A stretch of 46,010 nt of DNA from Streptomyces barkulensis (GCF_002843305.1 NZ_PGSG01000036.1:1-46010); one strand, 5' to 3'. Numbered from the stretch's first letter, positions 17,393-25,269 are shown. A program made the numbers and translations. Notes: generated from the sequence alone by a model not told the origin.

Positions 17393-17972
17393 CGGGCCCC
17401 AGGGCCCCCAGGGTTTCGAACGGACCGTGGGGATCCGCGTCGCGACCCCCGACCGGATGCGGGAGCTGGGCCGGCGGCTGGCCCGGCTGCTGCGGCCCGG
17501 CGATCTCGTCCTGCTCACCGGCGAGCTGGGCGCGGGCAAGACCACCCTCACCCGCGGACTGGGCGAGGGGCTGGACGTGCGCGGCGCGGTCACCTCGCCC
17601 ACCTTCGTCATCGCCCGGGTCCACCCCCCGCTCGGCGGCGGGCCCGCGCTGGTGCACGTGGACGCCTACCGGCTCGGCGGCGGCCTGGAGGAGATGGAGG
17701 ATCTGGACCTCGACGTCTCGCTGCCGGAGTCGGTGGTGGTCGTGGAGTGGGGCGAGGGGAAGGTCGAGGAACTGTCGGAGGACCGGCTGCACGTGGTCAT
17801 CGAGCGGTCCGTGGGGGCGGAGCCGGCCGGCGGCTCCGGGAACGGCGTGGAGGACGGCTCCGGGGAGGACGGTTCCGGGGAGGACGTGCGGACGGTGACG
17901 GTGACCGGCGTCGGCGGGCGCTGGTCGGACCAGGACCTGTCCGTCCTCGCGGAGCCGGAGCAGGGCGCGTAG
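17277..17972 (+). CDS. tsaE: tRNA t6A biosynthesis ATPase TsaE
   Basis: P-loop ATPase that drives the TsaB-TsaD complex in threonylcarbamoyl-adenosine (t6A37) formation on tRNA. The core starts near residue 51. Walker A is GELGAGKTT (82-90), followed by VTSPTFVIARVH, VHVDAYRLGG and VVVVEWGEG. The first 50 residues are Pro/Arg/Gln-rich and include the overlapping repeat. The true start could instead be a GTG near 17427, giving about 181 residues, close to the bacterial norm. I kept the ATG at 17277 because a TACCAT box eight bases upstream fits a leaderless start. A Glu/Gly-rich insertion (GSGEDGSGED) lies near the C-terminus. Confidence 0.92.
   Translation: MDTPHHRAAGTAPGAVPESRRNPRQNPRQNPRQSPPGPDGPQGPQGFERTVGIRVATPDRMRELGRRLARLLRPGDLVLLTGELGAGKTTLTRGLGEGLDVRGAVTSPTFVIARVHPPLGGGPALVHVDAYRLGGGLEEMEDLDLDVSLPESVVVVEWGEGKVEELSEDRLHVVIERSVGAEPAGGSGNGVEDGSGEDGSGEDVRTVTVTGVGGRWSDQDLSVLAEPEQGA
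17339..17386 (+). repeat. 12-bp tandem repeat inside a two-gene overlap
   Basis: Three exact copies of GAACCCCCGGCA (17339-17374) and a diverged fourth. The hydrolase frame reads it as EPPA repeats. The tsaE frame, if tsaE starts at 17277, reads RQNP repeats. A unit of 12 preserves both frames when copies are gained or lost. Confidence 0.9.
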
Positions 17973-18085
17973 GGCCGCAGCCCGCACGTACCGCGCCCCG
18001 TACCGCGCCGGGACCGGGTTCCGACACCGTGTCGGCAAGATGTTGCGCACGGTGCCTCCGGCGTGTTCACATGGAGGCCGGAAGG

Positions 18086-18107
18086 GTGGTTAGGTACGCC
18101 TTACCAC
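18086..18107 (+). promoter_or_regulatory. Possible iron box (DmdR/DtxR-type operator)
   Basis: Arms GTGGTTAGG and CCTTACCAC match at 8 of 9 positions around TACG. From TTAGGT rightwards the site agrees with the Streptomyces iron-box pattern (TTAGGTTAGGCTCACCTAA, from memory) at about 12 of 19 positions. It lies 28 bp before the start codon of the small ORF at 18136, where an operator would be expected. Confidence 0.45.
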
Positions 18108-18135
18108 TCCCGCCCCATGAGCCACGGGAGGACCC

Positions 18136-18378
18136 ATGGAGGCAGAGAGGCGAGAGCCCGACACGCCCGCGCAGGACACGACCGCGCAGGACACGACCGC
18201 GCGGAACACGTCCGCCGGTGCGTCCGGGCGCCTGCCGGGCGCCGCGGCGGTGCCGATGCGCGACCTGCTGGCCTCGTGCGCCGCGGCCGACGCGGTCTCC
18301 ACACCGCCGGCCCCCGAGCGCCGTACCGCTCCCGGAGAGCGTCCGGACGACGAGGGCCCCCGGGCTGAGGCGGCCTGA
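18136..18378 (+). CDS. Small hypothetical protein with MRDLLASCAAA motif (80 aa)
   Basis: An 80-residue protein with a disordered N-terminal half that includes a 15-bp DNA repeat (AQDTT, AQDTT, ARNTS at 18169-18213). A compact central motif (VPMRDLLASCAAADAVSTPP) follows, with a single Cys. I believe this motif recurs in short Streptomyces proteins at this locus, but I know no function. GGGAGG seven bases before the ATG supports translation. The stop codon lies within a 25-bp tandem duplication (18352-18401). A possible iron box upstream hints at metal control. Confidence 0.65.
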   Translation: MEAERREPDTPAQDTTAQDTTARNTSAGASGRLPGAAAVPMRDLLASCAAADAVSTPPAPERRTAPGERPDDEGPRAEAA

Positions 18379-18401
18379 GGGCCCCCGGGCCGAGGCGGCC
18401 T
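18352..18401 (+). repeat. 25-bp tandem duplication spanning a stop codon
   Basis: The unit starting GAGGGCCCCCGGGC and ending GAGGCGGCCT occurs twice (18352-18376 and 18377-18401, one mismatch), then restarts for eight or nine bases. The TGA that ends the small ORF is formed at the junction of the units. Since 25 is not a multiple of three, a change in copy number upstream of the stop would alter the protein's C-terminus. Confidence 0.85.
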
Positions 18402-18426
18402 GAGGGCCCGTACGGAGCGGGAGGCG

Positions 18427-19050
18427 TCAGGAGCGCTGCTCCTGCCCTTCCCGCTCTTTCCGCCCCGGCCCGACGCGGCGCGCCCAGGCCGGCAGCAGGA
18501 ACCAGGCGCCCACGAACCACATGAACAGCGCGCCGACGATCCACCAGGCCATGCCGTTGTCCAGCACCACACGCAGGATCAGCAGCAGTGCGCAGGTGAC
18601 CGTGCACAGCAGCAGGACCAGCCCGGTGATGGTCAGGCGGGCGGCCCACTCCACCGTCTGCGGCTTCATCCGGTGGCCGGTGACGAAGCGGTGCAGGGCC
18701 ACCGGGGCGATCAGCGTGCCGGTCGCGGCCGAGCCGAGGACGACGGTGACGACGTAGATGTTGCGGTCCACGGGCCCCAGGTCGGTGAACCGCTCGGTGA
18801 AGGCGACGCTCAGCAGGAAGCCGAGCAGGATCTGGATGCCCATCTGGGCGACCCTGACCTCCTGGAGCAGTTCCGTCCACCGCCGGTCGGCCCGCTCCTT
18901 CTCGCTCTCCCGGCGCTCCTCCCGCGCCGCCCGGGCCGACTCGTCGGCCCGCCGGGCGGCCCGCACCGTCCGGTCGCCGGTGTCCCCGGCGTCCGCGGGC
19001 CGCTGCCCGCTCCCGCCCCCACCGGGCGTCCTGTCCGTCCCGAGAGCCAT
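18427..19050 (-). CDS. Four-helix membrane protein (DUF6328-like)
   Basis: 207 residues. The first 65 are hydrophilic and charged (RAARRADESARAAREERRESEKERADRR, cited here only as a charged helix, probably coiled coil). Four membrane helices follow, around IQILLGFLLSVAF, VVTVVLGSAATGTLIAPVAL, LTITGLVLLLCTVTCALLLI and WWIVGALFMWFVGAWFLLPA. The architecture fits the DUF6328 family, whose function is not known to me. The ATG at 19050 has GGGGCGG before it; an in-frame GTG at 19062 is an alternative. The gene is convergent with the small ORF upstream and read in the same direction as the LDT-like gene behind it. Confidence 0.75.
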   Translation of the reverse strand: MALGTDRTPGGGGSGQRPADAGDTGDRTVRAARRADESARAAREERRESEKERADRRWTELLQEVRVAQMGIQILLGFLLSVAFTERFTDLGPVDRNIYVVTVVLGSAATGTLIAPVALHRFVTGHRMKPQTVEWAARLTITGLVLLLCTVTCALLLILRVVLDNGMAWWIVGALFMWFVGAWFLLPAWARRVGPGRKEREGQEQRS

Positions 19051-19146
19051 GTTCCGCCCCACTTCCAGCCGCTTGCCTGCCTGTCCACCGTTTGTTCGAA
19101 CAGGGGGAGAGCAAACACAGGCCGGCGAGGCTCGCGGCTCAGCGGC

Positions 19147-19755
19147 TCAGGGGACGACGACGACCTTCGTGCCCGCCGTGGCGAACCGCCACATCGCCTC
19201 GCCGTCCGCGGTCCTGGAGCGGATGCCGCCCGTGCCCTCCTTCGGCCGCCCCTCGGGCAGGGAGCCGTCCACGGCGGCGCTGAAGCCCACCACGACCCCC
19301 TCCACCTGCGTGAACAGCACCACATGGGCGACGGGCACTCCGTCGGACCCGGTGACGCGCTCGGTACGGCCGCTCTCGCTCACGGTGTACTCGCCCGGCA
19401 GCGGGTCCACCGCACCGGGGACGACGCGGTAGGTCCGGGTGACCTGCTCGTTCGCGCCCACCAGCCAGACCCGGTCGCCGCGCAGGGAGTACACGACGCG
19501 CTCGCCGGTGCCGGAGTCGGCCGGCAGTGCGGCCTCCTCGCGTTCCCCGGACTTCTCGCGGTCCTCGCGGGCCCGGGCATCCTTCCGCGCGGCGTCGGAG
19601 GAGGGAGAAGGGGAGGCCGAGGCGGCGGCCCCGCGTTCGCCGGCGGGGCCGTGCCGGTCCTGCGCGGCGGACGCCTGGTAGGCCAGGAAGCCGACGACGG
19701 CCAGCGCCGCCGCGGTCAGCCCGGCCACGAACGTACCCGCGCTGTTCCGTGCCAC
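19147..19755 (-). CDS. L,D-transpeptidase-like protein lacking the catalytic Cys and His
   Basis: 202 residues. An N-terminal membrane anchor (about 8-30, GTFVAGLTAAALAVVGFLAY) and a Ser/Pro/charged linker lead to a YkuD-like domain from about residue 85 (ERVVYSLRGDRVWLVG, then PGEYTVSESGRTE). In active enzymes the end of the domain carries a conserved His and S-H-G-C-I-R before an A-x-x-L-W-x-F-A segment. Here the matching positions read VVGFSAAV and GTGGIRSRTADGEAMWRFA, so both His residues and the nucleophilic Cys are gone while the frame is intact. It probably folds like an L,D-transpeptidase but cannot cross-link peptidoglycan. The start is GTG at 19755, divergent from tsaB. Confidence 0.75.
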   Translation of the reverse strand: MARNSAGTFVAGLTAAALAVVGFLAYQASAAQDRHGPAGERGAAASASPSPSSDAARKDARAREDREKSGEREEAALPADSGTGERVVYSLRGDRVWLVGANEQVTRTYRVVPGAVDPLPGEYTVSESGRTERVTGSDGVPVAHVVLFTQVEGVVVGFSAAVDGSLPEGRPKEGTGGIRSRTADGEAMWRFATAGTKVVVVP

Positions 19756-19911
19756 CGTCTCGCCCGCCTCCGGTACTCGCCGCTTCCCCCGCCGGTACGT
19801 ACCCGGAACCCCGTCGGAGCCCCGGAAGACCGGTGTGATCGTAAGTCCGACGGTAGCAGTCGGTAGCGGTCGCCGTGCTGCGGGCGGGCACCGGCGGTCC
19901 GCTGCGCGCCG

Positions 19912-19917
19912 TAGGCT
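19912..19917 (+). promoter_or_regulatory. -10 box for a probably leaderless tsaB mRNA
   Basis: TAGGCT (TAnnnT type) ends six bases before the GTG of tsaB, which would place the transcript start at or next to the start codon. No Shine-Dalgarno site is present. Confidence 0.5.
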
Positions 19918-19923
19918 GAGAGC

Positions 19924-20631
19924 GTGCTCCTGCTCGCTCTGGATACCGCAACCCCCGCCGTCACCGTCGCCCTGCACGACGGGACGAGGACCCTCGCAGC
20001 CGCCGACGAGGTGGACGCCCGCCGCCACGGCGAACTGCTGCTCCCCGCCGTCGACCGCGTCCTGGCCGAGGCCGGCGCCGCGCTCGGCGACGTGACCGGC
20101 ATCGTCGTCGGCGTCGGCCCCGGCCCGTACACCGGCCTGCGGGTCGGACTGATGACGGCGACGACCATCGGAGCCGCCCGCGGCATCCCCGTCCACGGCC
20201 TGTGCACGCTGGACGGCATCGCCCACGCCGCCGGGGAGGCCGGACTGGAGGGCCCCTTCGTCGTCGCCACCGACGCCCGCCGCAAGGAGGTGTACTGGGC
20301 GCGCTACGCCGACGCCCGCACCCGTCTCGGGGACCCGGCCGTGGACCGCCCGGCCGACATCGCCGAACTGGTTGCCGGCGTTCCCGCGGTGGGCATGGGG
20401 GCACGGCTGTACGCGGACACCTTCACCGGCGTACGCGAGGACCTGCCCGAGCATGTCTCGGCGGCCGCGCTGGCGGCGCTTGCCACCGAGCGGCTCGCGG
20501 CCGGCTCCGGTGGGGAGACCGAAGGGGAAGCGGACGGGGAGGCGGGGGGCTTCCTGCCGCCGCTGCCGCTGTACCTGCGGCGCCCGGACGCAAGGGTGCC
20601 CGCCAACTACAAGGTGGTCACGCCCCGGTGA
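19924..20631 (+). CDS. tsaB: tRNA t6A biosynthesis protein TsaB
   Basis: Non-catalytic partner that dimerises with TsaD in t6A formation. 235 residues, with the ASKHA-fold start LLLALDTATPAVTVAL, the family stretch GVGPGPYTGLRVGL and KEVYWARY. A Glu/Gly-rich low-complexity segment (ETEGEADGEAGG) lies before the C-terminal PLYLRRPDA. The start is GTG at 19924 and the stop overlaps the GTG of rimI (GTGA), so translation is coupled. With rimI and tsaD it forms one operon. Confidence 0.95.
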   Translation: MLLLALDTATPAVTVALHDGTRTLAAADEVDARRHGELLLPAVDRVLAEAGAALGDVTGIVVGVGPGPYTGLRVGLMTATTIGAARGIPVHGLCTLDGIAHAAGEAGLEGPFVVATDARRKEVYWARYADARTRLGDPAVDRPADIAELVAGVPAVGMGARLYADTFTGVREDLPEHVSAAALAALATERLAAGSGGETEGEADGEAGGFLPPLPLYLRRPDARVPANYKVVTPR

Positions 20632-21311
20632 CCGCCCCCGCCGAGCAGCCACCCGGGCAGCCCGCCGGGCAGGCCGCCGAGCAGCCACCCGGGCAGGTCC
20701 CCGAACAGCCCGCCCTGCGCGAGATGCGCTGGTGGGACATCGAACCGGTGCTGGAGCTGGAACGGGAGCTGTTCCCGTACGACGCCTGGTCGCCCGCCCT
20801 GTTCTGGTCCGAACTCGCCCACGCGCGCGGCCCGCACGCCACCCGCCGCTACCTCGTCGCCGAGGACGGCGCGGGCCGCGTCGTCGGCTACGGCGGGCTC
20901 GCCGTCGCGGGCGGCACCGGGGACGTCCAGACCATCGCCGCCGCCCGCGACCACTGGGGCACCGGACTGGGCGCCCGGCTGCTCACCGCGCTGCTCACCG
21001 CCGCCACCGACTTCGAGTGCCACGAGGTCCTGCTGGAGGTCCGGGTGGACAACGACCGCGCCCGGCGCCTGTACGAGCGCTTCGGCTTCGAGGTCGTCGG
21101 CCTGCGGCGCGGCTACTACCAGCCCGGGAACGTGGACGCCCTCGTGATGCGCCGCCCGGCCGACACCGCACCGGACACCGCACCGGACACCGCACCGGAC
21201 ACCGCACCGGACACCGCACCGGACACCGCACCGGACACCGCACCGGACACCGCACCGGATCCGGCCCCCGACCCCGCAACGGAACACCAAGGAACGACCA
21301 CCCATGGCTGA
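20628..21311 (+). CDS. rimI: Ribosomal protein S18 N-alanine acetyltransferase
   Basis: GNAT acetyltransferase predicted to acetylate the N-terminus of ribosomal protein S18. 227 residues, longer than the usual 150 or so because of low-complexity ends. The N-terminal 31 residues are Pro/Gln-rich and contain a 21-bp DNA duplication (20640-20660 and 20676-20696). The GNAT core runs from [16 protein letters not shown] to [14 protein letters not shown], with the acetyl-CoA loop [11 protein letters not shown] and the C-terminal [11 protein letters not shown]. The tail is eight DTAP repeats. The GTG start overlaps the tsaB stop, and the 3' end overlaps tsaD by 8 bp. Confidence 0.93.
   Translation: MTAPAEQPPGQPAGQAAEQPPGQVPEQPALREMRWWDIEPVLELERELFPYDAWSPALFWSELAHARGPHATRRYLVAEDGAGRVVGYGGLAVAGGTGDVQTIAAARDHWGTGLGARLLTALLTAATDFECHEVLLEVRVDNDRARRLYERFGFEVVGLRRGYYQPGNVDALVMRRPADTAPDTAPDTAPDTAPDTAPDTAPDTAPDTAPDPAPDPATEHQGTTTHG
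21162..21257 (+). repeat. Eight-copy 12-bp tandem repeat in rimI
   Basis: GACACCGCACCG is repeated exactly eight times and codes for Asp-Thr-Ala-Pro in the rimI tail. Two diverged units follow. The copies are identical at DNA level, which points to recent expansion. Confidence 0.95.
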
Positions 21312-22419
21312 CGAACCCCTGGTCCTCGGCATCGAGACCTCCTGCGACGAGACCGGCGTGGGCATCGTGCGCGGGCACACGCTGCTCGCCGACGCGGTGG
21401 CCTCCAGCGTGGACGAGCACGCCCGGTACGGCGGCGTGGTGCCCGAGGTCGCCAGCCGCGCCCATCTGGAGGCGATGGTCCCCACCGTCCAGCGCGCCCT
21501 GAAGGACGCCGGCGTCGCCGCGAGCGACCTCGACGGGATCGCCGTCACCGCCGGCCCCGGTCTGGCCGGCGCGCTGCTGGTGGGCGTCTCGGCGGCCAAG
21601 GCGTACGCGTACGCGCTGGGCAAGCCGCTGTACGGCGTCAACCACCTCGCCTCGCACATCTGCGTCGACCAGCTCGAACACGGCGCGCTGCCCGAGCCGA
21701 CCATGGCGCTGCTGGTGTCCGGCGGCCACTCCTCGCTGCTGCTGTCCTCCGACATCACCTCCGACGTGCGCCCGCTGGGCGCCACCATCGACGACGCGGC
21801 GGGCGAGGCGTTCGACAAGGTGGCCCGGGTGCTGAACCTCGGCTTCCCCGGCGGACCCGTCATCGACCGCTACGCCCGCGAGGGCGACCCGGACGCCATC
21901 GCCTTCCCGCGCGGGCTGACCGGCCCGCGCGACGCTCCCTACGACTTCTCCTTCTCCGGCCTGAAGACCGCCGTCGCCCGCTGGATCGAGGCGAAGCGGA
22001 GCGCGGGCGAGGAGGTGCCGGTCGCCGACGTCGCCGCGTCCTTCCAGGAGGCGGTCACCGACGTGCTGACACGCAAGGCGGTGCGCGCCTGCCGGGACGA
22101 GGGGGTGGAGCACCTGATGATCGGCGGCGGCGTCGCGGCCAACTCACGGCTGCGCGCGATGGCCCAGGCGCGCTGCGAGGCGGCCGGGATCACCCTGCGG
22201 GTGCCGCGCCCGAAGCTGTGCACCGACAACGGCGCGATGGTCGCGGCCCTGGGCGCCGAGATGGTCGCCCGCGACCGGGCCCCCTCCGACTGGGACCTGT
22301 CGGCGGACTCCTCCCTGCCGGTCACCGAACCGCACGTCCCCGGCGCCTCGCACAGCGACGCGCACGGCCACAGCCACGACCACGTGCACGAGACGAGCGC
22401 GGAGAACCTCTACTCATGA
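21304..22419 (+). CDS. tsaD: tRNA N6-threonylcarbamoyladenosine transferase TsaD
   Basis: Catalytic subunit that transfers the threonylcarbamoyl group to A37 of ANN-decoding tRNAs. 371 residues. Key features are [11 protein letters not shown] at the start, the metal-binding H114 and H118 in [26 protein letters not shown] and [13 protein letters not shown]. The C-terminus carries a His-rich extension ([15 protein letters not shown]) beyond the usual core. The ATG at 21304 overlaps the rimI stop region, and the TGA overlaps the next ATG (ATGA), so translation is tightly coupled. Confidence 0.97.
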   Translation: MADEPLVLGIETSCDETGVGIVRGHTLLADAVASSVDEHARYGGVVPEVASRAHLEAMVPTVQRALKDAGVAASDLDGIAVTAGPGLAGALLVGVSAAKAYAYALGKPLYGVNHLASHICVDQLEHGALPEPTMALLVSGGHSSLLLSSDITSDVRPLGATIDDAAGEAFDKVARVLNLGFPGGPVIDRYAREGDPDAIAFPRGLTGPRDAPYDFSFSGLKTAVARWIEAKRSAGEEVPVADVAASFQEAVTDVLTRKAVRACRDEGVEHLMIGGGVAANSRLRAMAQARCEAAGITLRVPRPKLCTDNGAMVAALGAEMVARDRAPSDWDLSADSSLPVTEPHVPGASHSDAHGHSHDHVHETSAENLYS

Positions 22420-22679
22420 CCGTCGCCCTGATGTGGGAGGCCCGCGCGGCGGACGGCCGCGGCGCCGAGCTGCTGGAGTGGGCCCGCGGCCAGGCGCTCG
22501 ACCCCGCGCCCCCGCGCCGCGAGACCTTCACCGCCCCGGCCGACCGCGTCCTGGTCATCACCTGGTGGGAGGCGCCCTACGACGCCGAACTCCCCGAACT
22601 CCCCTCGCCACCGCAGGAGTTGCTCCACCGCCCGGTCCACCGCTGGCGCTTCGAGAGCGCGGACGCCGACGTGCCGTGA
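22416..22679 (+). CDS. Small hypothetical protein translationally coupled to tsaD (87 aa)
   Basis: An 87-residue protein that starts [16 protein letters not shown] and has the strand-like segment [13 protein letters not shown] and a closing VHRWRFES. It may adopt a small ferredoxin-like (dimeric alpha/beta barrel) fold, but this is only an impression from the strand pattern. The ATG lies inside the tsaD stop (ATGA). It is the last gene of the tsaB-rimI-tsaD operon and ends 14 bp before a convergent gene. Function unknown. Confidence 0.75.
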   Translation: MTVALMWEARAADGRGAELLEWARGQALDPAPPRRETFTAPADRVLVITWWEAPYDAELPELPSPPQELLHRPVHRWRFESADADVP

Positions 22680-22693
22680 CCGGTCGCGCGGTC

Positions 22694-23323
22694 TCAGTCC
22701 TCCAGCAGCGGAGCCGTGTCCAGCGCCGGGTAGGGGCCGGGCAGGGGGAGGGGGCGGCCGAGGTCCACCTCGACCCGTGTCGCGTAGTGGGCTTTGGCCG
22801 GGTCCTCCTCCCGCACCGGGTCGGAGAAGGCGTACGCCTTCTTCTCCTGCCGGTGGACGAGCACGTAGACGGGCACCCCGGCGGCGGCGTGGCCGCGGTA
22901 CTTCGGTCCGGTGTCGGTCTCGTGGTTGGTGGAGGTGATCTCCCCGGCCAGCGCGAGCAGTTCGATGGAGTACCAGCCCCGGTGCGCCCTGCGGTACGCC
23001 TCGTCGAGTTCGGTGGGTTCACGGCGCATGACATAGAAGTCCGGGATCACGAGGGTTCTTACGGCTCCACCTCGTGTATCGGCGCAGTAGCCGTTGCCAA
23101 TGCCCGCGAAGTGCGCTCCAGCAGAGGAGAGCTGGACGGCGATCCGGAAGGCACCCGCGTTGTGCCTGTGGTCGGCCGGTGGCGTCAAGACGGGGATTCC
23201 TTCGATGTACTCGGCCCGCAGCGGCACATCGGATGCCCCTTCGAGCGCGGCCAACAGATCGATGGGGTCATGCGGCTCGTTCATCGGCTCGTTCATCGGC
23301 TCGGTGATGGGATCGGCGGCCAT
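22694..23323 (-). CDS. Uma2-family putative restriction-endonuclease-fold protein
   Basis: 209 residues of the Uma2/DUF820 family, widespread in Streptomyces. The core shows YIEGIPVLTPP, the PD of a PD-(D/E)XK-like site in VIPDFYVMRR, and ELLALAGEITSTNHETD followed by a Lys (KYRGHAAAGVPVYVLV). The N-terminus repeats Asn-Glu-Pro-Met from a short DNA repeat. The biochemical role of the family is uncertain; despite the nuclease fold no defence function is established. It belongs to a minus-strand group with a methyltransferase and a second Uma2 protein. Confidence 0.8.
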   Translation of the reverse strand: MAADPITEPMNEPMNEPHDPIDLLAALEGASDVPLRAEYIEGIPVLTPPADHRHNAGAFRIAVQLSSAGAHFAGIGNGYCADTRGGAVRTLVIPDFYVMRREPTELDEAYRRAHRGWYSIELLALAGEITSTNHETDTGPKYRGHAAAGVPVYVLVHRQEKKAYAFSDPVREEDPAKAHYATRVEVDLGRPLPLPGPYPALDTAPLLED

Positions 23324-23447
23324 GGCTGTCCTCCCCGTGTCGCTGATGTCAGGCTACGCCGCACCGGGTGCCCCGCGAGCGGTTGTTCGGCAGCCCGTGC
23401 GGCACTCGGACCGGAACGCGTGACCATCACCCGTACGGGTGTCCTCG

Positions 23448-24656
23448 TCAGCGGAGCGGGTGGCCCAGGAGCATCGTCGGGGCGCCCGCGACGCGGGTGA
23501 GGAAGACGGTGGCCGAGTGCGGGCCGGACGGCTTCACCTTCCGGCGCAGTTCCTCCGGTTCGACCGCCGAGCCGCGCTTCTTGACCGTCAGCGTCCCGAC
23601 ACCGCGCTCGCGCAGCAGCGCCTTGAGCCGCTTGACGTTGAAGAGGAGGGTGTCGGTGATCTCGTACGCGGTCGCGTACGGCGTCGGGCGGTGCTCGCCG
23701 GAGGTGACGTAGGCGATCGTCGGGTCGATCAGGCGTCCGCCGACCAGTTCGGCCACCTCCGCGACCAGGTGTGCGCGGATCACCGCGCCGTCCGGCTCGT
23801 ACAGATAGCGGCCGACGGGGCCGGAGGGGGGATCCGGCAGGCCGGCGGAGTCCAGGGTCCGGGGGCCGGGCAGCAGGGTGGCGCGTATCCGGGGCGCCTC
23901 GCGCGAGGCGGCGCCGAACCACAGCACGGCCTCCTTCACGTCTCCGCCGTCGGAGATCCACTCCGCCGCCGCGCCGTCCGGCACCGCCTCGTGCGGGATG
24001 CCGGGGGCCACCTTCAGCGCGGCGAGCGGGGCGCGCCGGGCGGCCTCCACCGCCCAGGACAGCGGCGGCGAGTACGCCTCGGGGTCGAAGATCCGGCCGC
24101 GTCCGCCGCGGCGGGCCGGGTCGGCGAAGACGGCGTCGAAGCCGGCCGTGTCCACCTCCGTCACGTCCGCGCAGCGCACCTCGATCAGGTCGGACAGGCC
24201 CAGCGCCCCGGCGTTGGCGCGGGCGACGGCGCAGGCCAGCGGGGAGCGGTCGACGGCCAGGACCTCGATCCCGGCGCGGGCCAGCGCGACGGCGTCGCCG
24301 CCGTTGCCGCAGCACAGGTCGGCCAGGGACCGCACCCCCAGGGCGGCGAAGCGGCCGGCGCGGTACGCGGCCACGCTCGCGCGGGTGGCCTGCTCCACGC
24401 CGTCGGGGGTGAAGTACATCCGCGCCGCGTCATCGGCCCCGAACTTCGCCGCCGCCCGCTGCCGCAGCCGGGCCTGGGCGATGGCCGCCGAGACCAGTTC
24501 GGCCGGGTGGTCGCGGCGCAGCCGGGTGGCGACGGCCAGCTCCCGCCCGGGGTCGTAGGACCGCAGCTTCGCCAGCAGGGCCTGCCCCTCGTCGGTCAGC
24601 AGGCGGTGGAAGACGGAGACGGGGTCGCTGAGATCGTCGTCGGTCGGCGCGTGCAC
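23448..24656 (-). CDS. Class I SAM-dependent methyltransferase with THUMP-like C-terminus
   Basis: 402 residues. The SAM-binding motif I is LADLCCGNGGDA (111-122), followed by EVLAVDRSPLACAVARANA, a catalytic-type loop FADPARRGGRGR and a C-terminal THUMP-like domain (TLTVKKRGSAVEPEELRRK, SATVFLTRV). Such enzymes resemble rRNA or tRNA base methyltransferases; the exact target is not known to me. The GTG start at 24656 was chosen because the conserved N-terminus begins there and further upstream the frame is low complexity. It lies between two Uma2-family genes on the same strand. Confidence 0.85.
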   Translation of the reverse strand: MHAPTDDDLSDPVSVFHRLLTDEGQALLAKLRSYDPGRELAVATRLRRDHPAELVSAAIAQARLRQRAAAKFGADDAARMYFTPDGVEQATRASVAAYRAGRFAALGVRSLADLCCGNGGDAVALARAGIEVLAVDRSPLACAVARANAGALGLSDLIEVRCADVTEVDTAGFDAVFADPARRGGRGRIFDPEAYSPPLSWAVEAARRAPLAALKVAPGIPHEAVPDGAAAEWISDGGDVKEAVLWFGAASREAPRIRATLLPGPRTLDSAGLPDPPSGPVGRYLYEPDGAVIRAHLVAEVAELVGGRLIDPTIAYVTSGEHRPTPYATAYEITDTLLFNVKRLKALLRERGVGTLTVKKRGSAVEPEELRRKVKPSGPHSATVFLTRVAGAPTMLLGHPLR

Positions 24657-24684
24657 CGGCCCATCATCGCAGCGGCGGCCGCCC

Positions 24685-25269
24685 TCAGCGGGTGAACAGC
24701 GTGGTGAGGTCGATCTCCATGGGGAAGGGCACGGGGACGACGAGCTTGTCGCGGTGAATACCGGTGGCCACGTACGCGCCGGTGGTGTCATCCAGTTCAT
24801 AGACGTGCACGACCGGATCGCCGTTCTCCTCCTCCACCCGCCAGAAGTGCCGGATGCCCGCCCCGGCGTACTTCAGCGGCTTGCTCTCCCGGTCCCGCAC
24901 CACCGACTCGTCCGAGACGATCTCCACGACGAGCACGACATCCCCATCCCCGGGGAGGTGGCAGGTGCCTTCCGCGCGGGGCGGGGCGTCCACCACCAGG
25001 ATGTCCGGCTCGGGGCGCTGGCGCTCGCCCAGCCGGACCGACATCCGCGTCGACACCCACAGCGGTGGAGGTGCCCAGTCCTCGACCGCGTTCGCCAGCC
25101 GCCGTGTCACCCGGCTGTGGAAGCACGTCTGCGGCGGTGGCACCACGAGCGCGCCGTCGATCAGCTCGACATGGGTGGGAGCGCAGGCGGGAAGGCGGTC
25201 CAGGTCGTCGGCCGTCCATCCGCCCGGCGGGCCGGGGTGGAACCACCGGGGCAGTGGTGCTTCGTCCAT
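24685..25269 (-). CDS. Uma2-family putative restriction-endonuclease-fold protein
   Basis: 194 residues, the standard length. The family pattern is complete: WTADDLDRLP, HVELIDGALVV, EPDILVVDA (PD), VVLVVEIVSDESVVRDRESK (the E-x-x-S and trailing D-x-x-x-K of the PD-(D/E)XK core) and KYAGAGIRHFWRV. The ATG is at 25269, with the divergent groES promoter about 110 bp away. The two Uma2 proteins of this cluster are only distantly alike, so they are not a recent duplication. Confidence 0.85.
   Translation of the reverse strand: MDEAPLPRWFHPGPPGGWTADDLDRLPACAPTHVELIDGALVVPPPQTCFHSRVTRRLANAVEDWAPPPLWVSTRMSVRLGERQRPEPDILVVDAPPRAEGTCHLPGDGDVVLVVEIVSDESVVRDRESKPLKYAGAGIRHFWRVEEENGDPVVHVYELDDTTGAYVATGIHRDKLVVPVPFPMEIDLTTLFTR

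Noticed and set aside
21162..21257. CRISPR-like array
   Set aside because: The repeats are contiguous 12-bp units without spacers and are in frame inside rimI.
22694..25269. Restriction-modification or defence island
   Set aside because: Uma2-type genes are abundant and of unproven function in Streptomyces, and the methyltransferase has an RNA-type THUMP-like domain rather than DNA-methylase motifs.
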